From assembly GCA_963921825.1 (NCBI GenBank), contig OY997596.1:60462754-60526753 (forward strand): a stretch of 64,000 bases of DNA, written 5' to 3'. A model generated the notes under the pieces. The model was not told the DNA's origin. It saw only the letters and a program-made list of their open reading frames with translations, and did not search any database. This DNA comes from Erodium maritimum. Taxonomy: Eukaryota; Streptophyta; Magnoliopsida; Geraniales; Geraniaceae. Positions 15,350-26,100 of the stretch are shown piece by piece. The first letter of the stretch is position 1, and the number at the start of each line of letters is the position of its first letter. The translations under genes and the position numbers were made by a program.

Positions 15350-15470
15350 CCTTAAACCCTAGCTCTGTACATTGACTTTATGTAGACGATGATGATCTTG
15401 TAGTTGGGCCCGTTTTTTCATGGGCTGAGCCCAAAAGGGGCCCAATATAATTTACTGTGTTGGGTCAATC
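15350..15470. promoter_or_regulatory. Site II (TGGGCC/GGCCCA) cluster and telo-like box upstream of TOM6
   Basis: GTTGGGCCCG near 15405 and AAGGGGCCCAATA near 15433 contain the TGGGCC/GGCCCA core bound by TCP factors. ATGGGCTGAGCCC lies between them. AAACCCTAG (about 15354-15362) resembles a telo-box. They lie 70-160 bp upstream of the TOM6 ATG on its coding side. A CT-rich, UTR-like stretch on the plus strand (15570-15710) suggests the promoter may be bidirectional, but no plus-strand gene is recognisable. Confidence 0.55.
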
Positions 15471-17069
15471 TTATTGGAAGATTATTATACAAATATTATG
15501 GACGGCTAATTTTTTAGACCTTATACCGTAGCCGTCGAAAGAATCGTCGAAAGTGACGAAAAAGGAAATTATTGACGTTTGAGCTTTGGTTTTCTCTATC
15601 TTGGCGAACCGATATCTTCTGAGTCTGCAGATTCATCGACCGTCGTTTCTCTCTTCTGATTCACTCTTCCCTGTGTCTCTCTCCTCCCTCTACGAATTTT
15701 CTCCTTATACGTACGATTCTGGTCAAAATCAACCCTCCAAATGGACATTCAATTTGCAGAATTTACCGAATCCAATCTGGTTTAGACCCACATATTTGAC
15801 CTCAAAAATCGATGTTATTATAGATAACTTTAGTAAACAATATCCCGATAATAAATTTTAGAACTGTTAAACATATTTTATGGGGCACAACATATTGGAC
15901 AATGATAAAGTTTATTGTTTAAATTGAATTAAACTCAAGACCTTTAATCTCGAAACTTGAGCATGGACCACAAAAATGTGTCCTTGATTGATAACATATC
16001 TATAATCTATAACTATTTAATGTTTAGAAAACCACTCATATATTTTCATGAAAAAAGAAAAAAAAACACTCCAACATAAATGTACATGTAAAAATTATAA
16101 ATTGCAAAACACACATACATAATGACTATTTTTTTTACAACTTTTCCTAAATTAAGAATAGGACGGTTAGCGAAATAATGTCATCATTCTCCTCTGTTAA
16201 GATGAAAATGTTTCACGATAATAGTTCAAACTTCCCGACATTTCCTGTCTCTGATGATATAGTAATAATAGTTCAAAAAATTTAAAATTCATTTTTATTG
16301 TTTACCTCTTCAATTTAAATTTATTTTTTATCACTTAAATTATAAAAAAAATACATTAATACTATAAAGATTACAAATTATTTATTTTTATAAAATATTA
16401 TTTGATTTAAAGTGAAATAAAAATTCAAACTACTGCGTATGAAAATAAATGTATTTTAAATATAATTTTAAATTTTGTAAGAGGAGAAACAATTTTGTTT
16501 TAATTTGAGTATACAACTTGCACTTATGTGTACATTTTTTTTGTAAATAATATGGACTGTAGGTCAGATTTATAAACGAAAAATAATTATAATTTTTGAA
16601 TAAATAAAATAATGTAAACAAACATATTATTTTGAAGGACATAATATAAGTTTTCATAATTACTTTTATCTGTAACCTGGTCGAACTCAAGTCAAAGTCA
16701 GTTGGTTCGGTGGTTCTCAACTGAAAGTCAATATTGTCTCCCCCAACACTTAAGTGGGCCACCACATCCAATAAAGGAACACTAACCACTTTACTGTAAA
16801 CCAACACGCTGACCAATCGATCGTACACGCGGCAACATCACACGATGGACCCCAGCCTCGTCAGCTGGAGCGCCACGCACCCGATCCAAACCACAAGCGC
16901 CTTAAATCCACTTAATCTGACGTGTCGTCCACCCACGTGCCGACAAAACGACAGATCGTATCGACGAAAAAGAAGCGCACAAGCTAAACCACAACCATTA
17001 AACCTCTCAGCGTTAATCAAAAACCATTTCACTCCACACAGAGCGAAAGCTCCGCCGCCGTGAGCCGCC
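15471..17069. other. Spacer between TOM6 and ATL genes
   Basis: 15570-15710 is pyrimidine-rich and reads like a 5' leader, but the plus-strand ORF there has no recognisable homology. 15870-16680 is AT-rich with nothing evident. 16690-17069 becomes GC-richer and should contain the ATL promoter and leader (ACCCACGTGCC, a G-box-like ACGTG, near 16931). Confidence 0.4.
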
Positions 17070-18290
17070 ATGCCGAAGACGACCACCACCGCGGCATCTT
17101 CTCCTTCTAATCCGCCGGAGGCGCCTCCGTCTCCTTCTCCGGCGCCGTTACCGTCCGCCGCCGACGCTTTCGTCCTCCCGTCGACCTCCAAGCTTCCGGT
17201 GGACTTCAGCCCGCCGTTGATCGCGATGGTGGTGGTGGTGGCGGCGGCGTTCCTGATCGTCACCTACTCCCGCCTGATCTCGCGCCACCTCCTCCCGCCC
17301 CTGCTCCGCCTCCTCCGGCGGTTCTCGCGGTGGCGGCGGCGGCGCCGCCGCCGCCGCTCCTACCTCCCGTCGTCCTCCGCCGGGGATTTGGACTCGCCGC
17401 GGTTCGACTCGCCTCCGTTCGACGCTGCGCTCCACGCGCTGTCGCCGTACGGGCTCGACGAGTCGGTTATAAAAACGCTCCCGCTCGCGATCTACTACAC
17501 CGCGAAAAGCGGGATCTTACTGGAAGACGCGCGCGAGTGCGCCGTGTGCCTACTCGAGTTCGACGAGGACGATTACGTCAGGACGTTGCCGGTGTGCTCC
17601 CACGCGTTCCACGTGGACTGCATCGACGTGTGGCTCCGATCCCACGCGAATTGCCCCCTCTGCCGCGCGTGTATCTTCAGGCCTCAATCGCCGTTCGTCC
17701 CGCTCATGGCGGCGAGGATCCGGCCGAGCCTCGACGACTCTCTCCTCCGCAGCATCGCGCTCCAGCCTCTGACGGAGTCAATCGACCCCGACTCCCACAG
17801 AACCACCGCGACGGAGATCACGCAGTGCACGGAGGAGGCGTCGCCGCCTCCGAGGCGAATCAATTCCGACGATCGCTTCCCCAACGGCCGCGATTTCTTC
17901 TTAAAACGCTCCTACTCCTTCGGATTCGAGAGATCCGTCGCCTCCGAGCGGATGGTCCTCGAGCCGGCCACCACCTCCCCGTGGCGCTACCGAAGAGGAA
18001 TCGGCGGCGGCGGAGGCGGAGGCGGAAGCTTCTGGAGCAAACGCCCCTCCCCGTTCGGATCCGTCTCCAAGGCGAGCAGAGTCTTCTCCTTCAGATCCTA
18101 CCGGAAATCGCCGGCGTTCTTCCGGCGGCGAGGCTTCATCCCGCTGTCGGAGTCCACCCGCCGGACAAAATCCATGACGAGCCCGATGTTCTCCCTCCGA
18201 TCCTCCTCCACCGCCGCGTTCTCCTCGAGCCGGCTCCGTTGCGGCGACCCGGAGGCGCTGCTCTCGCCGGAGAGGTTCAACAGGAGGTGA
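17070..18290 (+). CDS. RING-H2 E3 ubiquitin ligase of the ATL family (ATL65-like)
   Basis: Seen: intronless, 406 residues. A Pro/Ser-rich N-terminus is followed by VDFSPPLIAMVVVVAAAFL (membrane segment about 48-66), an Arg-rich juxtamembrane stretch (88-96), the ATL hallmark YGLDESVIKTLP (127-138), and a RING-H2 domain with C157, C160, C176, H178, H181, C184, C195 and C198 including the DVWLRSH spacer. The tail is Ser/Arg-rich with a poly-Gly run (about 311-318). Known: membrane-bound ATL proteins are E3 ligases, single-exon, and often quickly induced by stress or elicitors. The DFSPPLIAMVVV-AAAFL and SYSFGFERS blocks recall Arabidopsis ATL65; this is from memory. All eight zinc ligands are present. 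The last part of the gene is duplicated just downstream. Confidence 0.92.
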   Translation: MPKTTTTAASSPSNPPEAPPSPSPAPLPSAADAFVLPSTSKLPVDFSPPLIAMVVVVAAAFLIVTYSRLISRHLLPPLLRLLRRFSRWRRRRRRRRSYLPSSSAGDLDSPRFDSPPFDAALHALSPYGLDESVIKTLPLAIYYTAKSGILLEDARECAVCLLEFDEDDYVRTLPVCSHAFHVDCIDVWLRSHANCPLCRACIFRPQSPFVPLMAARIRPSLDDSLLRSIALQPLTESIDPDSHRTTATEITQCTEEASPPPRRINSDDRFPNGRDFFLKRSYSFGFERSVASERMVLEPATTSPWRYRRGIGGGGGGGGSFWSKRPSPFGSVSKASRVFSFRSYRKSPAFFRRRGFIPLSESTRRTKSMTSPMFSLRSSSTAAFSSSRLRCGDPEALLSPERFNRR

Positions 18291-18430
18291 AGGACCGAAT
18301 CAGACGCCGACACGTGGAGCAATCGTCTCCAAGGCCAGCAGAGTCTTCTCCTTCAGATCTACCGGAAATCGCCGGCGTGGCTCCGGAGGCGCTGGTCTCG
18401 CCGGAGAGGTTCAACAGGAGGTGAACTGGC
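18291..18430 (+). pseudogene. Partial tandem duplicate of the ATL gene 3' end
   Basis: CGTCTCCAAGGC...CAGAGTCTTCTCCTTCAG at 18324 repeats 18062, and GAGAGGTTCAACAGGAGGTGA ending at 18424 repeats the gene's own end at 18290. The two pieces are offset by 262 and 134 bp, so the copy has lost about 128 bp internally. The downstream GACACGTGGAGCAATCG is also present twice (18308 and 18451), so the duplication includes 3' UTR. Confidence 0.85.
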
Positions 18431-20399
18431 GAAGGGACGAATCAGAAGCCGACACGTGGAGCAATCGGGCCCGGAGAATTAATGGCGGGAAAGAGAGGGT
18501 CATTGAATTGGGGCATTAATTGGGAGAGAGAGAGCTTTAAATGGCGATCCAATGTGTACAAGGAAAAGTGTGTGACACGCAAAAGCTGTGTCATTAAATG
18601 AGGGAGGTTGGGGGGGTTTTATATTTATGGTGATGAGGTGACTATACTATGGTGTGGTCGTTCCTACTCTGATTTATTTTTTTTGGAGTGGGGTCCACTG
18701 CCGGCAACGAGATCGGTGGCCATGTGATTGATTGCACCGAGAGGTGGTGCTTGTTGTCTGTAAATATCTTGTCGTAAAATAAATGAGATGAAGTCGGTAT
18801 ATTACGGTGATTGAGATTAAATTGGAGTTTGTGAGTCGGGCCTAAGTAACTTGGGCTTAGAAGGTTTTTTAGGCCCAAACTCATTGTTTTTATTTAGATC
18901 TTTGCGGTGGTTGTTGTGATTCTGTTGTTGATCTTTTCGTTTTGAACATATGAAATTTGTTTTATTGAACGGAAAATTTGAGCATACGACAAAAAGGACG
19001 TGTAGACATTAAACGTCAACTCTATAACAGAATGTTCGGTTATACCAGGGATGAGAGTGGGGAGATCAGTGCCCTGGTTGGAGTAGTAGATGATAACATG
19101 TCGGTGATGGTCACTTTCTGACTCGACCTGAAAATGTCGGAGATAAAAGATGAAGGACACTTGAAGGGATAACGAGCATCCATGGAGAACCGTATGAAGT
19201 GGGGGAAACATCGTAGCAGGGCGAGGTGTGTTTCCCCACACACAACCTGTCGCTGACGGGGCTACTCATGGACCCTGGCGAGACTGCTTGGCAGACCTCT
19301 CTTTGACCGTAGTCGGAGCATCCATGTCTTTGCCCCTCTCTTGAGATGGCAAGGCAACGGGGCGATGTGTGTATCCCCCGAGGCATGCCAACCAAAGGTG
19401 GTTCCGGGTTAGGCAGGAATTTCTGTATCAACTCTGCCCTTCCTGGTCCTAGAACATGTACAGTCGCAAACATCGACTATCGGAGACACAACCCTAAAGC
19501 ATTGATAATTTTGCAATCTAACGACGATTATGTTTGATGAATTAGGGTATATTCATGTTGTCAAAACAATATTTTGCAACATTCCTGTTATCTTTGACGT
19601 AGTAAGAACAAGAAAATGATGGGACATATCTATTTGATAAAAATCGTCGATTAACTAAACATTATCGATTGCTCGCACTCTGGGTTTGTCTTGATAACTA
19701 TGGTAATAAAAGGAAGCTAAGTTTAAACTTTTGGTTGAAGAAATGGAGTGTGGGTTTAGGGTAATCTAGTAAAATGATTTTAATTAAATACTTTGCTTAT
19801 TAAAGCTCACTCTCACCTAACTATACCTGCTTTTATGTTGTTTTGAGGAAGCTATGAAACACTTATTTAATACCTATCTCTATTGAGATCTCCATCCCTA
19901 TCTTCTTTGTCTTGGTGCAACCATATTCCAAACCTTCCTTCGTTTTTCTTCATAGAACATTTAAAGCTACATTTTCGGATACAATAGTTATTGTAACCCA
20001 TAAAAGGCATTAATAAATTAAAGTCAGATCGGATAGATAATATACCGAGGGTTAAAAACTAAAACTCACCCAATCATGTACCGTCACCCGTCTCCACCAC
20101 CCACGTGGCTGCGAGCCTTGCTGCTACTATGTTCGATGCGTCTCGTGTGATGTCCCGAGGCTACAATCGTTAGAGTTCATAGAACCGATCATGCCCAAAC
20201 GAAAGCCATCCTGAGTGCCCCCGACTTCCCTCCCATAGCTCCCAGTACTCGCCCTGACCATGACCGCCTTTGAAACTCCCATGACCGCCCCTACCTCGAC
20301 CTCGCTCCGTCCCCCGCCCTCGTTCCCACGGTAGATGTGTGGCGATACCTCTCCCTCTGATGGGGAATCTCCTCGTTCTTTAGGAGGGTTTTGACGCGC

Positions 20400-20960
20400 T
20401 CACCATGGACGCGGAGGAGGATAAGATCGTCTCGATCTCCCGGAACCTTCTAGTGAACAGACACAATGCTAAAACGACTTTTGACCTGGTTGGCCGATTA
20501 TTCGTTTCACATCACTACGATCGCCCGTCCATGGAAGGCATTATGATGAAAGTCTGACACCATGATGGCCTTGTCCTCAAGTACCTCGACTGAGACATTT
20601 TTGGATTTTACTTCACATCACAGGTGGAGAGGGACCAAAATAGACGAAGGAACCGTGGTTGTTCAAACGTTCTCTCCTTGTCATGTAGGATATTCATCCG
20701 CATGTCAACCCGGAGATCCTCCCGTTCTCCCGCATCTAGATGTGGGCACTACTCTTTGATCTCCCCCCACACAGATTCACGACCGTGACAGGCTTCAAGG
20801 TGGGCGAGGCCCTCCGAGGTTTTGTGGACGTCAAGACGGGCACCTTGGACATGACCTAGGGAGGCACTCTGAATGTGCGTTTCTGGAAGGACTTGGTGAT
20901 ACCGCTCCTTGCAACATTTATCTGCTCCTCTCTAGTCACGCATTGTTTGTTTGGGCTCGA
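20400..20960 (+). pseudogene. LINE ORF1 relic (DUF4283-like)
   Basis: Translation across several stops and frame changes gives MDAEEDKIVSISRNLLVNR, DRPSMEGIMMKVW, VGEALRGFVDVKTGT and LNVRFWKDLVIPLL. Order and wording fit the DUF4283 domain of plant LINE ORF1 proteins (nucleic-acid-binding). It is clearly dead. The following 21000-22040 probably belongs to the same insertion and is related to 36330-37740. Confidence 0.6.
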
Positions 20961-21025
20961 CTATAGTATGAACGACTCACCTGCTTATGCTTCCACTATG
21001 GATGCATCGAGAACTTCGGCACTAC

Positions 21026-21100
21026 CTATCCCCGATGCCACGTGACAGGACCTATCCCCGATGCCACGTGACAGGAGCTCTCTCGCCCCCCCCCCCCCCC
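21026..21100. repeat. 25-bp tandem duplication followed by a 15-C run
   Basis: CTATCCCCGATGCCACGTGA with CAGGA is present twice in tandem (about 21026 and 21051), followed by 15 consecutive C at 21086-21100. It lies inside the LINE-like relic. Confidence 0.8.
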
Positions 21101-23134
21101 TTGATCTATTGTTGATGACAGAGAAACCTCCCAATCTATGCAGGGAGGTCCGTCGGGACTGGTCGGACCCCATCCAACCCTAGGTGCCCCCCCGTCAACC
21201 GGTTCGACTTGACTTCTTGTCTGGTTTTGGGGCGCATCGACTTGCTCCGCCCATCTTGACACATGATCTCATCTTGCCTAACTCACCATCGTGCTTGCGG
21301 AGCTGAAACCACTCTCCCCGTCTATCTAGTCTACCACCATCAACGAATAAGGCGTTTGGACATTAAAGGATGGGGTAACACAAGATATCATGCCAAACAA
21401 GGAGGCGTTCCTGGTTCACCCAAGGGAATTGCAAGCCTCTTTGAAGAAGGCCCTAGCTCTGGGAGTGGAAACGAGACACATGGGCAAGATCAAGGCCCCG
21501 CTCATAAATACAGCTCTGGCCACGCCTCCCCCACAAAAAGAGAGGTATGGATGCTCTTTCCTTCTTGGAAGTGACAACTCATCCAGATAAAACAGAGGTG
21601 AGGTTTGTAAAGAAGCCTCAATAAGTCCAATAAACATGTGGGGGAGCAACATGGTGCGTCATAGGAGGCACACCCCACCTAGTCAGGTCTGGAGAAAACT
21701 CGATTCTAAGTCTTCTCCTTTTTTTGGGAACCTCCTTAGATGTCTTGCTTCATCCTCACTTCCTCTAAAGGGTCTCAACCGAGGGACCAACGTGTTCGTT
21801 AGACAAAACATGTCTTTTCGAATTGAGCCAGGAAAAATGTCAATTAAGATACTGTCGCGTAACCATCGTCAAGAGGATCTACCCCTCAATAGTCATCTGA
21901 AATAGCCGGGCACCACAATCACAAGGCTCACGTCTCAGGCTCTTTATCCAAGGGCTATGCCTAGTCCTTTTCTTCCGTCCTCTATTTATCTTGTCCCACG
22001 TTCTCATTTTTATCGATGAAAGTTAATTTCTATGCTAAAAAAACACACCCAAAGGTTTTATTAAATTTATATAGGGTTAGTAGATTAATAAATGGTTTTG
22101 TTAGGTCAAATGGCAAAATTCGTTATTGGTCGTTAGCGAATCCGTCTAAATCATCGATCGAAATGTAATTCAACAGGAAAACTGACAATGTAGTCGCACA
22201 AGAATTCGAGACAAAAAATACATCGTCAAAGACGACCGAATGACATTCGACTACGAAGTCATCTAAGCTTCGCCGATGTAACCAATAGCATGTCGTTAAA
22301 TCTTAAATTTGTCATCCGAACTTTTTCCTCCTCTATGCATACGACATCAACTCTTACTCCCTTATTCACATTTTCATAAACTCTTCTAATTCTATCTAAT
22401 TCAATACCCTAAACATTCTCGACCCATTTCATCCTTATTTCAAGTTGTCTGACAATTCCAACCCCATTCCACCGTAGGATAAACTTTCGTCTCTAAGCAT
22501 TGGTCGAGGCCTCCAAAACAGCTAGAAGCAACGAAAGTGAAGTGTATTGAAACCTTGTCAACAAGGGTTACAGATTTAGCGTGAAAGACACTTCCCACAT
22601 GACCGATGACAAACTAAACACGATTCGGTTACAGAAAAACTGTGAGCTAATTATTGCAAAACGACCGAAAGCTAACAAATTTGTAGTTTATATTTTTTAT
22701 AATCATTTGGGTTTCCAATCCTGTTTTTTGCTATAAATCTTTTGGTTGAACTACACTGTTGACTATATAGAGACAACTATGAATGTGTGGATGAGACTCA
22801 AGTTATAAGTCAACCCCCCATAAGTCAAACCATGAAAACCCTAGGGGCAAAACCGTCAACATAAAACCCAGCTCTAGCAAAATTAATAAAACACCGCAAC
22901 AAGTAGATGAGACAGTGAGTGTGAGACCAATAATTTTTATCAAAACAATAAAAATAAATAAATAAATAAAAATACAATAAATAGTGGGAATTAATGGCAG
23001 CTCAACCAACTTCATCTAAAACTCTCATTTTTCACTAACTCCCAACACTCATCAAACCCTTAAAGAAACTCACTCTCTCTTTCTCCTTTTAAACACTTCT
23101 CCTTTCCTTCACATTTTGTGTCACCATAATCACA

Positions 23135-26100
23135 ATGTCGTCGTCGCCGGCTGTTTTCACGGTGAAGGTCGAGGAGGCGAGGCCGGCTGCCGCCGGGAAG
23201 CCCTCGGCGGGGCCGGTGTACCGGAGCATTTACGCCAAGGACGGCCTCTTCGAGCTGCCGGCCGGTTTGGAGTCTCCTTGGCAGTTCTTGAGGTAATTCA
23301 TAGATCACTACATTTGTTAAGGATCTATGTAGTTTTGTTCGTTGGTTTCGATGAGATCAATGTTTCGTGTGTTATCGGACGATTTTGGTCGGATATGTAA
23401 TCGTGATATTGTTTAGTCTACGTTTAGACGGAAAAGGGATGATTTTGTAGTATGAGGGTAAATTCGTCATTTTAAGTTGTGTAAGGATAAAATAGTCTTC
23501 ATAAATATAAGATAAGATCGATACTTGAATTGTTATCAATCAGTTTGGCCAGGCTTGTATACTCATAGTAATATTTAGTTTAACATGAGATTTGGACTTG
23601 TAGAGATTGTGGTATTACATAGTGGGAAAAATATATATTTTTATAGTAGGACAATTTTGTATTTTGTAAATATACAAAGGGTAGAATAGTCTTTATGCAT
23701 ACACGATAAGAATGTAATGAGATTCATGACTATCTCATAACATTTAATCTGAACCTCAGAGGATGTGATGTTAGAAAATAAAATATATTTTGTAATACAA
23801 AGGTGTATTTGTAATTTTAAAATATATAAAGGGTAAAATGGATTTTATAGATAATATGTCATTACTCCGCTTGACCCATAACATAAGGTCAATGAGTCAT
23901 ATAATCTTTATTTTTTCGTATGTATCTGATAGATGGTCGAATCTTATGTATATATATTTTTTTTATCTTGGGGACAAAAAACTATCATGAGAATATACCT
24001 GAGATGATAAACGTGTGAATAAAGGTCAAAGCGGGTCAATTTTTGAGACGAACGGTTATTTAAGAATCAATTTTTATAACTATCCCATGTAAATATAATA
24101 AGATTTTGTTTTTTAAATATAGTATTATTCATTTTTACTTGGTCTAATTCTTATATTAAAATAACAGAAAATAAAAAATATTTGTATGCAAAAGAAATAA
24201 AAATTGAAAGGAAACTAAGTAAAAAAATGAAGAAAAGAGTAACACAAGGGCAGTATTGTAATTTTAAATTCTACAAAAGGGCAAAATGGGAAAAACATAG
24301 GAATTGGCCCATGCAGGTCTCGAACCTGCGACCTTCGCGTTATTAGCACGACGCTCTAACCAGCTGAGCTAATAGGCCATTTGTGAGCACCAGCTTTAAG
24401 AACTTAAAAATCATATTTTTATCTCTTCTTCACCTGAGTTGGTTTGTGTTGTTGATGATGATCTATGCAGCGATTCGACTAAGAAATGTCCCAACAACAA
24501 GTGTCTGGGTCGGCGTCAGATCATCGATTCGAAGGTACCATAAACCCCATTTTCGATTTCTCTGTATCTCTCCATATATATATATATATATGTGTGTGTG
24601 TTCTGGGTGTAGATTTACATGTAAAGTTGAAGCCTTTAGCTCTTGTGGTTTGATAGTGTAGAAACCCAGAAAAAACCCAAATCAATGAAAGCTTGTGGGT
24701 TCAATCTATTATGTTTCCAGAGAGGAATTGGGGTTTTTCTGTATGTATAGTGCTTTGTTTTGTATATTCCATGGTTTGATAGTGTAGAAATCCAGAAAAC
24801 CCCAAATCAAAGCAAGGATATTGGTTCAATCTTTCTTATTCCAGAGAGAAATTGGGTTTTGGGAGATCAAAGTTGGATTTGAATGGAGTTGATGAGTGCA
24901 GGCAGGTCCATATATTTAGGGTTAATTGCTAAAAACTACGTTATGTATTGTCCACACTTTTAAACTACACTATCTTGTGACCACAGTCGTTTACTTACAA
25001 AATTTGGACTATAAGACTGTAGTTTAAAGCGTAAACAATACATAATGTAGTTTTTCGCAAGTGGACAATACATAATGTAGTTTTTAGCAATTAGCCCGTA
25101 TATTTTTTTTGATCAGCAATGTGTACCAAGTTTTGGGTTTCACATGCTTATGTAGAAGCAATGAGCACTGAACTTTTATTTCTTAGACTTTTTAGATTGA
25201 TGTATCTTGATCTCAAGTATCCTTTAAACTAGAAAGGAGCTCTAATATCGGATTTTGGGAGTGATGGAGAGAGACCCAACAATAGTTGGTGAAGTGAGGT
25301 ACCGCTGATGGGGCTTGAACCCCAAGTGTTTGACCAGTTGGGCAAACAAGCTTTGGTCAGGTTCATGAACTCATCTGTATTTTCTCTGTATGTATGTGTA
25401 GATATACGGGTTCTGGTTTTACATGTAAACTTGAGGCCTTTAGTTCTTGTAGTTATGTTAGTGTAGAAACCCGGAAAAACCCAAATCAGTATATGCGTAT
25501 GGGTTCAATCCTTCCTATTTCCAGAGAGAAATCGGGTTTTGGGCGGTCCTAATTGATGTGAAATGGTAATGGTAAGTGCAGGCAGGTACATATGAGTGGC
25601 ATACTTATCAAGAGGTTCATGATGCTGCTCTCCGGATGGGTTCCGCCATGAGGACTCGGGGGGTCAATCCTGTAAGTCTCTCCATCGATTAATTGTGCAC
25701 CGATCGATATATTTAGAACCATGAAACCATTTTGTGTTGTGATTTTTAATGCTGGTGAATAGATTAGGTTTTGATTCATGTTTTTCTTGTTCATTAGGGT
25801 GATTGTTGTGGTATATATGGATCGAACTCTCCACAATGGATCATTGCAATGGAGGTACGCCGCGACTCATTTGCTTGTGGACTTTCTTTGTTCACTACCT
25901 ATTTACACAACAAAACAACCTTGGATTTTTCATTGGTTAAGGTTGTGTTCCCGGATCTTTTATCGTTAAGGTGACGATTGAGTGGTACATTTGTTTGGTT
26001 TATTTTGCAGGCTTGTAACAGTCAAGCCATCACATATGTCCCGCTATATGACACCCTTGGTATGTTTTTTTTTAAAAACCTTATATTTCTCGATATAATT

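Larger units (their letters stand above)
18431..23134. other. Intergenic region with retroelement relics
   Basis: 18640-18890 shows nothing clear. 18900-19560 is moderately GC-rich and TE-like but unplaced. 20050-22040 is GC-rich and includes a LINE ORF1 relic. 22050-22750 is unplaced, perhaps a LINE tail or DNA-transposon remnant. 22800-23134 is the upstream region and leader of the LACS gene (CT-rich stretch 23070-23110). Confidence 0.45.

Noticed and set aside
17330-18424. 364-residue Arg-rich open frame on the plus strand
   Set aside because: It is the +1 shadow of the GC-rich ATL gene. The RING-H2 reading is in the 17070 frame.
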